This document shows, one piece after another, positions 18,446 to 26,593 of a DNA stretch of 45,177 bases (the stretch's first letter is position 1; every line of letters starts with the position of its first letter). The notes under the pieces were generated by a model, which ran no database searches, had not been told where the DNA came from, and saw only the letters and a program-made list of their open reading frames with translations. The translations under genes and the position numbers were made by a program. Origin of the DNA: Microlunatus endophyticus (GTDB lineage: Bacteria; Actinomycetota; Actinomycetes; Propionibacteriales; Propionibacteriaceae); the NCBI RefSeq assembly GCF_014646195.1, contig NZ_BMMZ01000020.1, positions 1 to 45,177 on the forward strand. The letters run 5' to 3'.

Positions 18446-20098
18446 ATGGCAACGACGACGGAGCCTGTCGTCCGCGAAGATCGCAATCTGAAGCAGTCGC
18501 TCGGATATTGGTCGCTGGTGGCAACCGGCATCGGAAGCGTGATCGGATCCGGGTGGCTGTTCTCGGCGATGTACGCAGCCCAGTCGGCGGGACCGGCGTC
18601 CTTGATCGCATGGGTGATCGGCGGTGCCGTGATGCTTGCGGTTGCGCTGGTCTTCGCCGAGTTGGGGATGGTGCATCCTGAATCGGGCGGTCTGGTGCGC
18701 TACCCGCTCTACTCCAACGGCCGGCTCGCCGCAGCCATTGTCGGCTGGTGCATGTGGGTCACCTACGTCGGCAACCCGCCGACCGAGGCGGCGGGCGTCG
18801 TCCAATATGCCAGCTCCTACATACCGGGCCTGTACAACGGCAGCCGGCTGACCGTGATCGGGATCCTCATCGCGATCGTGCTGATGGCGGTCTTCGTCGT
18901 GATCAACTACTTCGGCGTCCAGATCTTCGCCCGGAGCAACAACATCATCACCGCGATCAAGGTCTTCATCCCGACCACGTGTGTGGTGATGCTGTTGATC
19001 AGCGGATTCGATCACTCCGGCGGTGCCGGCGGCCCGTCCAACATCGCGGCAGGTGGTGGTTTTGCGCCGTACGGCATGAGTGCCGCGCTCGGCACGATCG
19101 CCACCGCAGGTATGGTCTTCGCCTACACCGGCTTCCGCAACATCGTCGAGCTGTCCGGTGAGGTCCGCAATCCGCGCAAGGACATCCCGGCGGCTTTGAT
19201 CACCACGATCCTGGCCACGATCGTGCTCTACCTCGCACTGCAGTTGGCCTTCCTGTTCGGTGTACCGCAGCACCTGCTCGGCCACGGCTGGAGCGGCGTC
19301 AACTTCGATTCGCCGTTCGCCCAGATCGCCATGCTGGTCGGGCTCAGCTGGCTGTACTGGATTCTGATCGCGGATTCGATGATCTCCCCGTCCGGGTCCG
19401 GGATCGTCTTCACCGCCGCGAATGCGCGCAATGTGTTCGGCCTGTCCAAGAACGGCTTCTTCCCGCGCTGGCTGGCGAAGGTGCACCAGGGTTCGGGTGT
19501 GCCGCGGCGAGCGCTGGGATTCAATTTCCTGCTCGGCATCCTGTTCCTGTTGCCGCTGCCCAGCTGGCACTCGATCGTCGGCGTCACCGGCACCCTGGCG
19601 GCGTTCACGTTCTCGATCGGCGCGATCTCGTTGCTGGCGTTCCGGAGGGCGGGGCTGTCCACCCGAGCCAATCGCTTGCCGGGGATGATGATCATCGCGC
19701 CGATCGCCTTCGTGATCAGCGCACTGGTCATCTACTGGGTGGACTGGTCAGAGCTCCGGCTGACCATCCCGATCATCGTCGTCGGTCTGATCTGGTACGC
19801 GGTGACCTACCTCGTCCAGCACCACGGAGTGGGTGAGCTGGTCGGCGGCCTGTGGCTGGTCGTCTACCTCGCCGTGCTGTACGCGATGTCGTTCATCGGC
19901 ACGTTCGGCGGTAAGAACCTGATCCCGGCACCCTGGGACTCGGTCGTCGTCGCAGCGATCGCGCTGGCCCTGTACTTCTGGGGCGTGGCGGCCGGTTCGC
20001 GCTATCTGACCGGCCGGCCGGACGTCGTCGAGGACATGCGCGCCCAGCAGGCGGAGCGTGGCCGCGGTGGCGAGGCGCCGCAGCAGGTCGCCGGTTAG
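18446..20098 (+). CDS. APC-family amino acid permease
   Basis: A 550-residue polytopic membrane protein of the amino acid-polyamine-organocation superfamily. The N-terminal signature LGYWSLVATGIGSVIGSGWL corresponds to the helix 1 substrate-binding region (GxG(I/V)IGSGW). A conserved YTGFRNIVELSGEVRNPRKDIP segment follows helix 6, and about 12 hydrophobic segments are seen. ATG 18446 was chosen because AAGGAGG lies 6 bases upstream; the in-frame ATG 18425 lacks a site. It follows nadE by about 60 bases and may be co-transcribed. Substrate unknown; it resembles the aspartate/glutamate:proton-type YjeM/AspT-like permeases only loosely. Confidence 0.88.
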   Translation: MATTTEPVVREDRNLKQSLGYWSLVATGIGSVIGSGWLFSAMYAAQSAGPASLIAWVIGGAVMLAVALVFAELGMVHPESGGLVRYPLYSNGRLAAAIVGWCMWVTYVGNPPTEAAGVVQYASSYIPGLYNGSRLTVIGILIAIVLMAVFVVINYFGVQIFARSNNIITAIKVFIPTTCVVMLLISGFDHSGGAGGPSNIAAGGGFAPYGMSAALGTIATAGMVFAYTGFRNIVELSGEVRNPRKDIPAALITTILATIVLYLALQLAFLFGVPQHLLGHGWSGVNFDSPFAQIAMLVGLSWLYWILIADSMISPSGSGIVFTAANARNVFGLSKNGFFPRWLAKVHQGSGVPRRALGFNFLLGILFLLPLPSWHSIVGVTGTLAAFTFSIGAISLLAFRRAGLSTRANRLPGMMIIAPIAFVISALVIYWVDWSELRLTIPIIVVGLIWYAVTYLVQHHGVGELVGGLWLVVYLAVLYAMSFIGTFGGKNLIPAPWDSVVVAAIALALYFWGVAAGSRYLTGRPDVVEDMRAQQAERGRGGEAPQQVAG

Positions 20099-20127
20099 CT
20101 CCGCGGTGGCGTCGCCGCTTCGCGGAG
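20099..20127 (+). terminator. Hairpin directly after permease stop
   Basis: CTCCGCG at 20099-20105 pairs with CGCGGAG at 20121-20127, with an inner GGCG/CGCC pairing. The stem starts one base after the permease stop and has no T-tract, as is common in high-GC actinobacteria. It also lies just past the stop of the opposing small gene, so it could serve both directions. Confidence 0.5.
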
Positions 20128-20131
20128 CCGA

Positions 20132-20311
20132 TCAGACCAGCTGGAGTATTCGCCGCAGGATCCACCAGCCGCTGCGGACGATCGAAGGCACCACCCGGCT
20201 GCGCATCACCGACCAGCCGAAGGTCAGGATGCCCAGGGCGGCGAGGTGCAGGACGATGCTGATGCCGGCCGTCTGCGAGCCCTCACAGTCTGGCTGCTGT
20301 CCGACGCCCAC
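20132..20311 (-). CDS. Small membrane protein, 59 residues
   Basis: An open frame of 60 codons beginning at GTG 20311 and ending at TGA 20132. Nearly every codon has G or C in the third position, as expected for a real gene here. The product has a polar N-terminus (GVGQQPDCEGSQ), one or two hydrophobic stretches (ISIVLHLAALGILTFGW; SGWWILRRILQLV) and basic residues between and after them. A single-pass inner-membrane protein is likely. TAGAGT on the minus strand sits immediately upstream of the GTG. Function unknown. It lies 78 bases downstream of the YajQ gene on the same strand. Confidence 0.5.
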   Translation of the reverse strand: MGVGQQPDCEGSQTAGISIVLHLAALGILTFGWSVMRSRVVPSIVRSGWWILRRILQLV

Positions 20312-20389
20312 GACTCTACGGTGACATCGCGGAGGAGCAGGATCGCGTGGACGTGAGCACCAGGCCCGCCTCGCGCCGTTCAGCCAGGG

Positions 20390-20881
20390 TTACCGATAGT
20401 TGGTGAACTGCACTGCGAAGTCGTAGTCCTGGTCCTTGATCAGCGACTGGATCTCCTGCAGTGCATCCCGGCTCTTGCTGCTGACCCGCAGCTCATCGCC
20501 CTGGATCTGCGCCTTGACGCCTTTCGGACCCTCGTCGCGGATCAGCTTGGTGATCTTCTTGGCGTTGTCGGAGTCGATGCCCTCCTTGATGGAGGCGGTG
20601 ATCTTGGCCACCTTGCCGGAGGTCCTGGGCTCGCCGGCATCGAGCGCCTTGAGGCTGACGCCCCGGCGGGCGAGCTTGGACTGGAAGACGTCCAGGACGG
20701 CCTTCACGCGTTCCTCGGTCGACGCTTCCAACTCGACCAGCTCGCCGGACCACTTGACCGAGGCTCCGGTGTTTTTGAAGTCGAACCGCTGGCTGACCTC
20801 CTTGGAGGCCTGGTTGATGGCGTTGTCGACCTCCTGTCGGTCGACCTTGCTGACGATGTCGAACGAGCTGTCCGAGGCCAT
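20390..20881 (-). CDS. YajQ-family cyclic-di-GMP/nucleotide-binding protein
   Basis: A 163-residue protein, the usual YajQ length. Typical segments are DSSFDIVSKVDRQEVDNAINQASKEVSQRFDFK, a central KVAKITASIKEGIDSDNAKKITKLIRDEGPKGVKAQIQGD and the C-terminal YDFAVQFTNYR. It has two ferredoxin-like alpha/beta domains; members bind nucleic acid, and some bind c-di-GMP. The start is ATG 20881, with AAGGAG 5 bases upstream. The frame stays open upstream to 20998 but that part is non-homologous. Confidence 0.92.
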   Translation of the reverse strand: MASDSSFDIVSKVDRQEVDNAINQASKEVSQRFDFKNTGASVKWSGELVELEASTEERVKAVLDVFQSKLARRGVSLKALDAGEPRTSGKVAKITASIKEGIDSDNAKKITKLIRDEGPKGVKAQIQGDELRVSSKSRDALQEIQSLIKDQDYDFAVQFTNYR

Positions 20882-20998
20882 CTCATCTCCTTGATCCGGG
20901 GTCGCGTCCTGGTCGGATTGGACCAGATTATTGCCGGTTCGCGTAACCGGTGTCGAAGTTGCTATCGTTGCCTCTCGCTGCCACCTCGGTGGGAGCAC

Positions 20999-21080
20999 GG
21001 CAGGTTGCCCGAGTGGCCAAAGGGAGCGGTCTGTAAAACCGTCGGCTTCGCCTACGTTGGTTCGAATCCATCACCTGCCA
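20999..21080 (+). tRNA. tRNA-Tyr (anticodon GTA)
   Basis: An 82-base tRNA with acceptor stem GGCAGGT/ACCTGCC, discriminator A and loop CTGTAAA giving anticodon GTA. A long variable arm (class II) follows the anticodon stem, and the T-loop is GGTTCGAATCC. The CCA end is not encoded. A degraded tyrosine recombinase gene lies 140 bases downstream with its 3' end facing the tRNA, the classical arrangement for integration into a tRNA 3' end. Confidence 0.95.
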
Positions 21081-21093
21081 CCCGCCCGAAAAG

Positions 21094-21127
21094 GGCCCCT
21101 GACCAGCCCAAACGCCGGCCAGGGGCC
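21094..21127 (+). terminator. GC-rich hairpin after tRNA-Tyr
   Basis: GGCCCCTGACC at 21094-21104 pairs with GGCCAGGGGCC at 21117-21127, with one mismatch, around a 12-base loop. It is a probable terminator of the tRNA transcript, without a T-tract. Confidence 0.55.
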
Positions 21128-21140
21128 AGCGAGGGCATTC

Positions 21141-21180
21141 CGGCTGTGACCGGCTGTGACCGGCTGGATCCGGCTGGGAA
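21141..21180. repeat. Four imperfect 10-bp tandem repeats
   Basis: CGGCTGTGAC occurs twice at 21141-21160, followed by CGGCTGGATC and CGGCTGGGAA. They lie between the tRNA and the recombinase remnant, where integrase or excisionase arm sites often occur; that role is only a guess. Confidence 0.6.
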
Positions 21181-21218
21181 CGAGCATTTCGTCCCAATAG
21201 CGTCCCACGGGAACGCGG

Positions 21219-21882
21219 TCAGGACTGCCCGGTGGCGTCCAGGATCCTCTCGAGGTTGGAGCCCTGGGCGCCGGAGACGCACTTTGCGTAGACCCTCAGC
21301 AGTACCGCGACGCTGTGACCGGCCCAGGCGGCGACCTGTGGTGCGTCACCGGTAGCGCGCAGCCAGGTGGAGACGGCTGCATGCCGGAGCGCGTAGGGAA
21401 CGTCCATCAGTGGGGAGCTTGCCTCTTCCGACGTGAACGCCGCCCCGCGGGCTTCGTGGAAGACCTGAAGGTAGGTGCGGTCGGTGACGGCGCCGCCGTG
21501 GGCGCCGACGAAGATGTGGCCGTCCGGGCTGGAGCCATAGGCGTCGAGGTGCTGGCGAAGAAGCTCAGCCAGCTCGGGATGCATTGGCACTGATCTGGTC
21601 TCGCCGGCGGCACGGTGTTTTGAGTGGCGCCTGCTCGCGCGGCTTGCCGCTGTCGGTCCAGCGGCTCCCGGACCGGGGTATCGAATGGGTCAGATGGATC
21701 TCGCCCCACGTGTCCTTTTGCTCGGGGAGAGTCGTCAGATTGGCGACGTGAAGTTCGGCGGCTTCCTCCGGTCTTAGCCCGGCGTAGTACATGCATCCGA
21801 AGAAGGCTTTGAGGCGGGCGCCGCGGTCGCTGTGTTCTCCTACGGCCCTCAGGAAGCCGTCAACCTCGGCCCGGTCGACTGC
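21219..21882 (-). pseudogene. Tyrosine recombinase (integrase), frameshifted and 5'-truncated
   Basis: Remnant of a phage/AICE-type site-specific integrase. The upstream frame (from 21882) reads RAEVDGFLRAVG, then LKAFFGCMYYAGLRPEEAAEL, containing the first catalytic Arg. Near 21600-21620 the frame shifts, and the second part reads ETRSVPMHPEL, then YALRHAAVSTWL (second Arg/His), AAWAGHS (His) and VLLRVYAKC (nucleophile Tyr). All catalytic residues therefore survive, but in two frames, and the N-terminal DNA-binding domains are missing, cut off at a TAG (21883-21885). The 3' end faces tRNA-Tyr, so it once integrated there. Unlikely to be active unless the frameshift is a sequencing error. Confidence 0.8.
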
Positions 21883-22056
21883 CTATCCGCGATGGGCCGG
21901 CCTGATGACGAGTTCCGCCATTTCGCTGGCCCAGTCGAACATCGTGAAGTACCAAGCCACATCGTCGGTGTGTACGACGGCGCAATCGAGTGCTGTTTGC
22001 AGCTTGCTCGTCAGGGTTGACTTTCCGGATCCGCTGCGACCGTCAACAGCAATCAC
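21883..22056 (-). pseudogene. Truncated P-loop kinase fragment, uridine kinase-like
   Basis: On the minus strand from GTG 22056 the frame reads VIAVDGRSGSGKSTL (Walker A), then VVHTDDVAWYFTMFDWA and VIRPAHRG before a TAG. The segment matches the first 55-60 residues after the first strand of actinobacterial proteins annotated as uridine kinase (HTDDxAWxxxxFDWA). The rest of the domain is absent: the next codons in the same frame belong to the integrase remnant. The N-terminal beginning is also unclear. This is a broken gene fused to integrase debris by a deletion or insertion. Confidence 0.6.
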
Positions 22057-22932
22057 TCGTGTTCGACCGGTCTCGCAGTCGCTGGCATCGGCTCGTGACG
22101 AGGTGTCGGTGTAAGGCGTGATCGTCTAACGAGCGCAGTCGCGGGGGAATGGGCTGTAGGCCCGCGGAGGTGTGGTGTTGTCCAAGGCCCTGTGGGTGGC
22201 GATGCCGGTATGGCTTCCGGATTGCTCATGAGGTTCCGATAGCCGGTGCGCTCGGCGGTCGGTCGGCAATATCGGCATCGCGACACTAGGGCTGCCGCAC
22301 GTGTCCTTTCCGACGTCGGTGTTGTCGACTCGAGCGACAGTCGGCATAGTTCATGCTGTGGATGTACAACGCAGCCGAAGCCGAAACGACTAAGTGTACG
22401 GAGGGTTCACTGTGTAGTAATATTCCTGTCCAGTCGCCGCTCGGCGTCATCCGTGTTCCACGGCTGGGCCACGTAGCAGTCGGTGGTATCGACATGCTGC
22501 CAGAGTCGTTGGACCATGTAGCCCTGCTGGATCGATGCGAACGTCTCAATCTCACGACCGCAACTGCGGCAAAGTGCGGGCGGACTGCCTCGCAGTGGTT
22601 GTGTTCGGTGAACTACGCGTAGCCCACTCCCCCGAATGGCTGACATGGGTCAATAATACGTTCAGCCGGGCTGGTGAGATGCTTCGTGCAGTCGGACGCA
22701 GCCAGAGCGATCACAGTATATTCGATGGTTTGTGCGATTTGAGACTCGGAATTACCATCCGAGAGTTGAAAGCTGCCAGCGTTCGGGATACTTGGCCTCG
22801 ACCGAGGGGTGGTTGATCGCGGAGTCGTTGCTTCAGTCGTCGTCCTGGCGGTGGCCGATGTGGACCAGGTTGATTGATCATTGACGCAGTGTCCACCGAT
22901 TGGAAGTCGTACTGGGTCCCGTATCAGCCGCA
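22057..22932. other. No convincing gene; recombinational debris
   Basis: About 0.9 kb with several stops in all frames and weak coding bias, less GC-rich than the left part. The only suggestive frame is on the minus strand at 22407-22646, whose product contains LCRSCGREIETF, a single CxxC zinc-ribbon-like knuckle, and a WQHVDTTDCYV stretch. It could be a small hypothetical protein or a fragment of one; I could not assign it. Probably the decayed flank of the integrated element. Confidence 0.4.
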
Positions 22933-22944
22933 TAGTCTCATTGT
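22933..22944 (+). promoter_or_regulatory. -10 element of a likely leaderless promoter
   Basis: TAGTCT at 22933-22938 is followed by six bases and the ATG at 22945. No Shine-Dalgarno sequence is present. Confidence 0.5.
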
Positions 22945-23544
22945 ATGGATACCGACTTGGTGCGCGGCCATATCTTGATCGTCTGTACTGGAAACGTCTG
23001 CCGTTCACCGTATGCCGAGCGGCTGCTAACGTCCCGATTGACGCTCGGCGGAATCAAGATTTCGAGCGCCGGAACGGCTGCCCTGGTCGGTGCAGACATG
23101 GACCAGCGGATTCGCAAACGGCTCATTCGCGCCCGTGCGGATGCGTCGGCTTTCAAAGCGCGTCAACTGACTTCCGAGATGCTCCAAGAAGCGGACCTCG
23201 TGCTCTGTGCTACACGTGCACACCGGTCACACGTGGTGCGACTATCGCCGCGGACGGTGCGGCGCACTTTTGCGTTGGCCGAGTTTTCCGATTTGGCAAG
23301 AATCATGCCCAGTATCTCAAACGATCCACGCGATGCCAGATACTCTGAGAAATCGCTGGTAAAGGAAGTTGCCTTTGAAGCTGCCAGGTACAGACAGAAT
23401 GTGAAGCCTCGATCGGTCGCGGACTCGGACATCGTCGACCCCTATAGGCGCGCTAGCGCGGTGGTTGACCGTATGGCCGATCAGATCGACGCGCTGACTC
23501 GGCCGCTGATCGAACTGTTCGGCGGTCTCTGGGATCAGTCTTAG
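22945..23544 (+). CDS. Low-molecular-weight protein tyrosine phosphatase
   Basis: A 199-residue phosphatase with the LMW-PTP P-loop V-C14-T-G-N-x-C-R20-S-P: C14 is the nucleophile, R20 binds phosphate. The acid D165 lies in DIVDPYRRA. Length is somewhat above the 150-residue norm because of an insertion around 100-155. In capsule and EPS loci such enzymes (Wzb type) dephosphorylate the BY-kinase, here encoded about 20 kb away at the other end of the cluster. It marks the left edge of the EPS region and begins with a leaderless-type promoter. Confidence 0.88.
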   Translation: MDTDLVRGHILIVCTGNVCRSPYAERLLTSRLTLGGIKISSAGTAALVGADMDQRIRKRLIRARADASAFKARQLTSEMLQEADLVLCATRAHRSHVVRLSPRTVRRTFALAEFSDLARIMPSISNDPRDARYSEKSLVKEVAFEAARYRQNVKPRSVADSDIVDPYRRASAVVDRMADQIDALTRPLIELFGGLWDQS

Positions 23545-23609
23545 TGCTTGCGAGCTACGCATGAAGCAGAGGAATCCAGCCGGGCCGTCACAAGTCTCAA
23601 GTCTCCGGT

Positions 23610-24695
23610 CTAGCCCCAGTAGCTCGTCCGACAATCCCTGACACCTGTCGTGAAGCCCTTCCTGAGTGCTTCGGTGTTGTACAGCTCACTAACGTGGCCC
23701 GAGCTTTGGTCGTTCCAAGCATATCCGACGATGGACACGGCACCAGCTTTGCAATAAGCCGTGATCTGATCGGCCAACTCCGATTCGGTCGGGGCCGATC
23801 GATACTGTCCGGGGCCGGGGGATCCTGCGGACGGGAGCCGCGGCCAATAACCGAAAGCCTGAGGCACTCCAATCAGAGGAGACCGTGTCGGCGACCATCC
23901 CCGTGCCCGCAGCGCTGAGACTGCTTTCGAAAGCGTTGTGGACATTCGCCAGTCGTACTCGCCGCGAGTCTCCGGTGTACGGCTTGAGCGAGCGTAGGCG
24001 TAGATCATCACCGCATTGCACCAAGAAGGTGAATAGTTGCGAAGAGCTCGTCGGAATTTGGTGATTGCTCCGGTCACCTGGGTCTGATCGGCGTTGATCT
24101 GCACCACCGGCAGAGCCAATGCGCAAACAGTCGCTCGATGAGGATCCGCCTCTCGGATCGTGTTGTACGCAGATGCCAGCACCGTCGCGAGGCCGGGTAC
24201 ATAATCGTCGAGAATGTAATACGCCGCTGTCGTGCTGCTCGACGATCGCGACCTTACGTAGGTGGTCAGCTGCCGACGAAGAGTATTCATCTGAACGGGT
24301 CCGAGTTTGTGGCAACCACCCGATCCTGCAGGGCAAACCGCCTGGTAGATCATCTTCTGGGGGGTGCTATCGACCACCTTCATCCCCGATGACCGAAGTG
24401 CCTCCTGATAGGTACCTGAGGCGGTGACCGATGACCCGAGTACTATAGTAAAACCGAGTTGAGCCGCCCGCTGAATTTGGTCTGACATCGGACCGACCGC
24501 ATAAGCGCCAACTTGATGGGTCACGGCTGAGTAGTCGATATCACGGGATGACACGGTAACTTTCGGAACCTGAGGCGCCGTTGACCCGCATGCAGACAGC
24601 GTAAGGAAGTATACGAACAAAACGAGCGCCAGGGGCATGCACCGCATCCGGTTGGGCCGATGTCTAGTTGATGAGACCACCTCAGCGGAGTCCAA
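23610..24695 (-). CDS. Lipoprotein with TIM-barrel-like hydrolase domain
   Basis: A 361-residue (or 345-residue) exported lipoprotein. The hydrophobic stretch PLALVLFVYFLT is followed by a lipobox L-S-A-C (Cys 36 from TTG 24695; Cys 20 from ATG 24647). The mature part alternates strands and helices in a way suggesting a (beta/alpha)8 barrel: VGAYAVG, FTIVLGS, AAYYILDDY, AVMIYAYA, PLIGVPQAFGYW, VSIVGYAWND. Acidic residues in the YILDDY and YAWND strands could be catalytic. Six Cys may form disulfides. I cannot name a family; a glycoside hydrolase acting on the EPS is inferred from location only. The start is uncertain. Confidence 0.65.
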   Translation of the reverse strand: MDSAEVVSSTRHRPNRMRCMPLALVLFVYFLTLSACGSTAPQVPKVTVSSRDIDYSAVTHQVGAYAVGPMSDQIQRAAQLGFTIVLGSSVTASGTYQEALRSSGMKVVDSTPQKMIYQAVCPAGSGGCHKLGPVQMNTLRRQLTTYVRSRSSSSTTAAYYILDDYVPGLATVLASAYNTIREADPHRATVCALALPVVQINADQTQVTGAITKFRRALRNYSPSWCNAVMIYAYARSSRTPETRGEYDWRMSTTLSKAVSALRARGWSPTRSPLIGVPQAFGYWPRLPSAGSPGPGQYRSAPTESELADQITAYCKAGAVSIVGYAWNDQSSGHVSELYNTEALRKGFTTGVRDCRTSYWG

Positions 24696-24885
24696 CGAAT
24701 GGACGATTGTTACAGCCGGTGTCTGGCGGGAGCGAGGGGGCGGCCGGCGGGCGGGTTTTCGTGTGATGTCGCAAAACTAACGCATGGCACCCGTTCAGCC
24801 AATCGATCCGTAGCAGTCCGTGGTTCCTGATTGTAGCTTTCCGGCGGTGTACCAAGGTGGCTCCGTGTCCGCAGACGCTGGACTA

Positions 24886-24897
24886 TAGGATCCCGCT
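24886..24897 (+). promoter_or_regulatory. -10 element of a likely leaderless promoter
   Basis: TAGGAT at 24886-24891 is followed by six bases and the GTG at 24898. The hexamer is identical to the one before the second sulfotransferase gene at 29122. Confidence 0.5.
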
Positions 24898-25824
24898 GTG
24901 ACGGATGGGAACGGAAGCCGGACGCGATTGCTCTACATCGCGGGGGACGGGCACTCAGGGTCATCGTTGCTGGACGTTGTCCTCGGCACTCATCCTCAGC
25001 TGATCAGCACTGGAGAGGTCCACCGCCTTTCCATCACCCCACAGACACGAAGGTGTGCCTGTGGGGCGACCCTCGGCAGGTGTCTCTTCTGGTCGGCGGT
25101 GAAGGATGCCTTGAGTGACCAGCTCGGACGCTCTATCACGACTTGGTCGGATTTCGAGGTGACTGCAGGCGGTCGCGGTTTAGGCCCGGGGCGTCGAATC
25201 GCCCAGGCCATGCTGATGGCGGGGGCATCCGGCGGTTTGCAAGCTCTTGCTCGGGTCAACGCCTCGGCTCAAGCCCAGCTCATCAGTGCCTCGAACAGCT
25301 GGCGGCTCTTCGAAACCATCTGCCGTGCACGGCAAGCAGAAGGTGTGATCGATTCGACGAAGTCGCCTGGGAGGATGAAGGCGCTTCATCTGGAAAGACC
25401 TTCAGACACGTTTGTGGTCCATTTAGTCCGAGATGGGCGTGCTGTGGCGGCGTCGCGGATCCGCCGTACTGGCGCCAGCATGGCCGAGGCGGCGAGAGCA
25501 TGGGTTTCGGCCAACTCGAATGTGCTGCGGATGCTTCGAACAGTGCCTTCAGACCAGCGGATGTTAATCAACTACGAATCGTTCTGCGCCGCCCCGTTGG
25601 CGACAATTAACCGCGTCTATGGCCAACTCGGTGTCGAGGACCTCGGCGTCTGCGCAATGCCCCCGCGTGGCACGTTCCATGCAATCCCGGGAAATCCGAT
25701 CCTGATGGATTCCATCGGGGGCATCACCGCTGATGAGCGGTGGAGAGCCGAGCTCGGGAGCGGCGAGCTCACCACTTTTCAGCGCATCGCCGGACGTCTG
25801 AACGCACGGTTCGGCTACCATTGA
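24898..25824 (+). CDS. Sulfotransferase, PAPS-dependent type
   Basis: A 308-residue P-loop sulfotransferase. The 5'-phosphosulfate-binding loop is GDGHSGSSLLD (about residues 16-26) and the 3'-phosphate-binding motif is VVHLVRDGRAVAASR. It has the cysteine set C53-x-C55-x6-C62-x-F-W shared with the second sulfotransferase at 29134. By family it would transfer sulfate from PAPS to a carbohydrate hydroxyl; in this locus the acceptor is probably the EPS repeat unit. It is monocistronic on the plus strand, convergent with the methyltransferase gene. No PAPS-synthesis genes lie in the window. Confidence 0.85.
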   Translation: MTDGNGSRTRLLYIAGDGHSGSSLLDVVLGTHPQLISTGEVHRLSITPQTRRCACGATLGRCLFWSAVKDALSDQLGRSITTWSDFEVTAGGRGLGPGRRIAQAMLMAGASGGLQALARVNASAQAQLISASNSWRLFETICRARQAEGVIDSTKSPGRMKALHLERPSDTFVVHLVRDGRAVAASRIRRTGASMAEAARAWVSANSNVLRMLRTVPSDQRMLINYESFCAAPLATINRVYGQLGVEDLGVCAMPPRGTFHAIPGNPILMDSIGGITADERWRAELGSGELTTFQRIAGRLNARFGYH

Positions 25825-25858
25825 TCCTCTTCGATGGTGACATGTCTCGGCCACTGTG

Positions 25859-26593
25859 TCAGGACTCTCGTCGGGCTACATACAGTTGATTGCTTCCAAA
25901 CCAACTCAACGGTGACCTTGCTGCCCAACGCTCGATTCGAACCGCGGCACTTCGCGGAATCATTTTCGCCAAACGGCCACCTAGCACACCGCATCCCGCG
26001 ACGCGTTGAACCTGGAGCCCCGACTGACGGGCGGTCACAACAACCTTCCGATGAGTCATCAGATTCCCGCTTTGCCGCCTGGCGCCACGCCGGCGGATCC
26101 AATGTGGAACGGCTAGCAGGGCCTTGTGGCTGAGCAAATGGCCATGGTTGTTGAAGATCAAAATGGAGGAGCTGTTTCGAAGGCGCGCCGCCAGCGCATT
26201 CAATCCTGCCTCCCGTAGCTGTGGCTCCGCGTTGAGAATAAACCGGAAGGCCGTCACCACGTCATAGCTGCCTTCGATCTCGCCGCCGCGGGTGATGTCA
26301 CGGGTGATGACTGTGGCGGATGGAACGCGTGCTCGTGCTCGAGCGGCCATCGCTTCCGAAACATCGATCGCTGTGCTGCTCGCAGCCTGTGGCACAACAT
26401 GCTGGAGGACACGGCCCGTGCCACAGGCGAAGTCGAGGTGATCGAACTGTCTTGGCGCCATGGTGCCAAGGACTTCGTCCAGTTGCTGCTGTTCGATCTC
26501 CCAAAGCAACGTCGCGTAGGCGCTGGGCGCATACTGGTCCGTGTCGTAGCGCTCGGCCTCGTGCTCGTTTGCGAAGTGTGCGCTGTAGCTCAT
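25859..26593 (-). CDS. SAM-dependent methyltransferase, class I
   Basis: A 244-residue Rossmann-fold methyltransferase. Motif I is HLDFACGTGRVLQHV, then TAIDVSEAMAARAR (motif II acidic residue) and SYDVVTAFRFILN. The start ATG 26593 forms an ATGA overlap with the kinase stop and has GGAGG 9 bases upstream; the ATG three codons earlier abuts that site and is unlikely. Last gene of the flippase-kinase-methyltransferase operon. Probably methylates a sugar hydroxyl or a phosphoryl group on the glycan; the substrate is inferred only from context. Confidence 0.85.
   Translation of the reverse strand: MSYSAHFANEHEAERYDTDQYAPSAYATLLWEIEQQQLDEVLGTMAPRQFDHLDFACGTGRVLQHVVPQAASSTAIDVSEAMAARARARVPSATVITRDITRGGEIEGSYDVVTAFRFILNAEPQLREAGLNALAARLRNSSSILIFNNHGHLLSHKALLAVPHWIRRRGARRQSGNLMTHRKVVVTARQSGLQVQRVAGCGVLGGRLAKMIPRSAAVRIERWAARSPLSWFGSNQLYVARRES

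Noticed and set aside
18251..19570. 439-codon minus-strand frame antisense to the permease
   Set aside because: Gln/Asp/Arg-rich shadow of a hydrophobic coding region.
21791..22114. 107-codon plus-strand frame over the integrase/kinase junction
   Set aside because: The minus strand shows recognisable integrase and P-loop motifs; the plus frame is their shadow.
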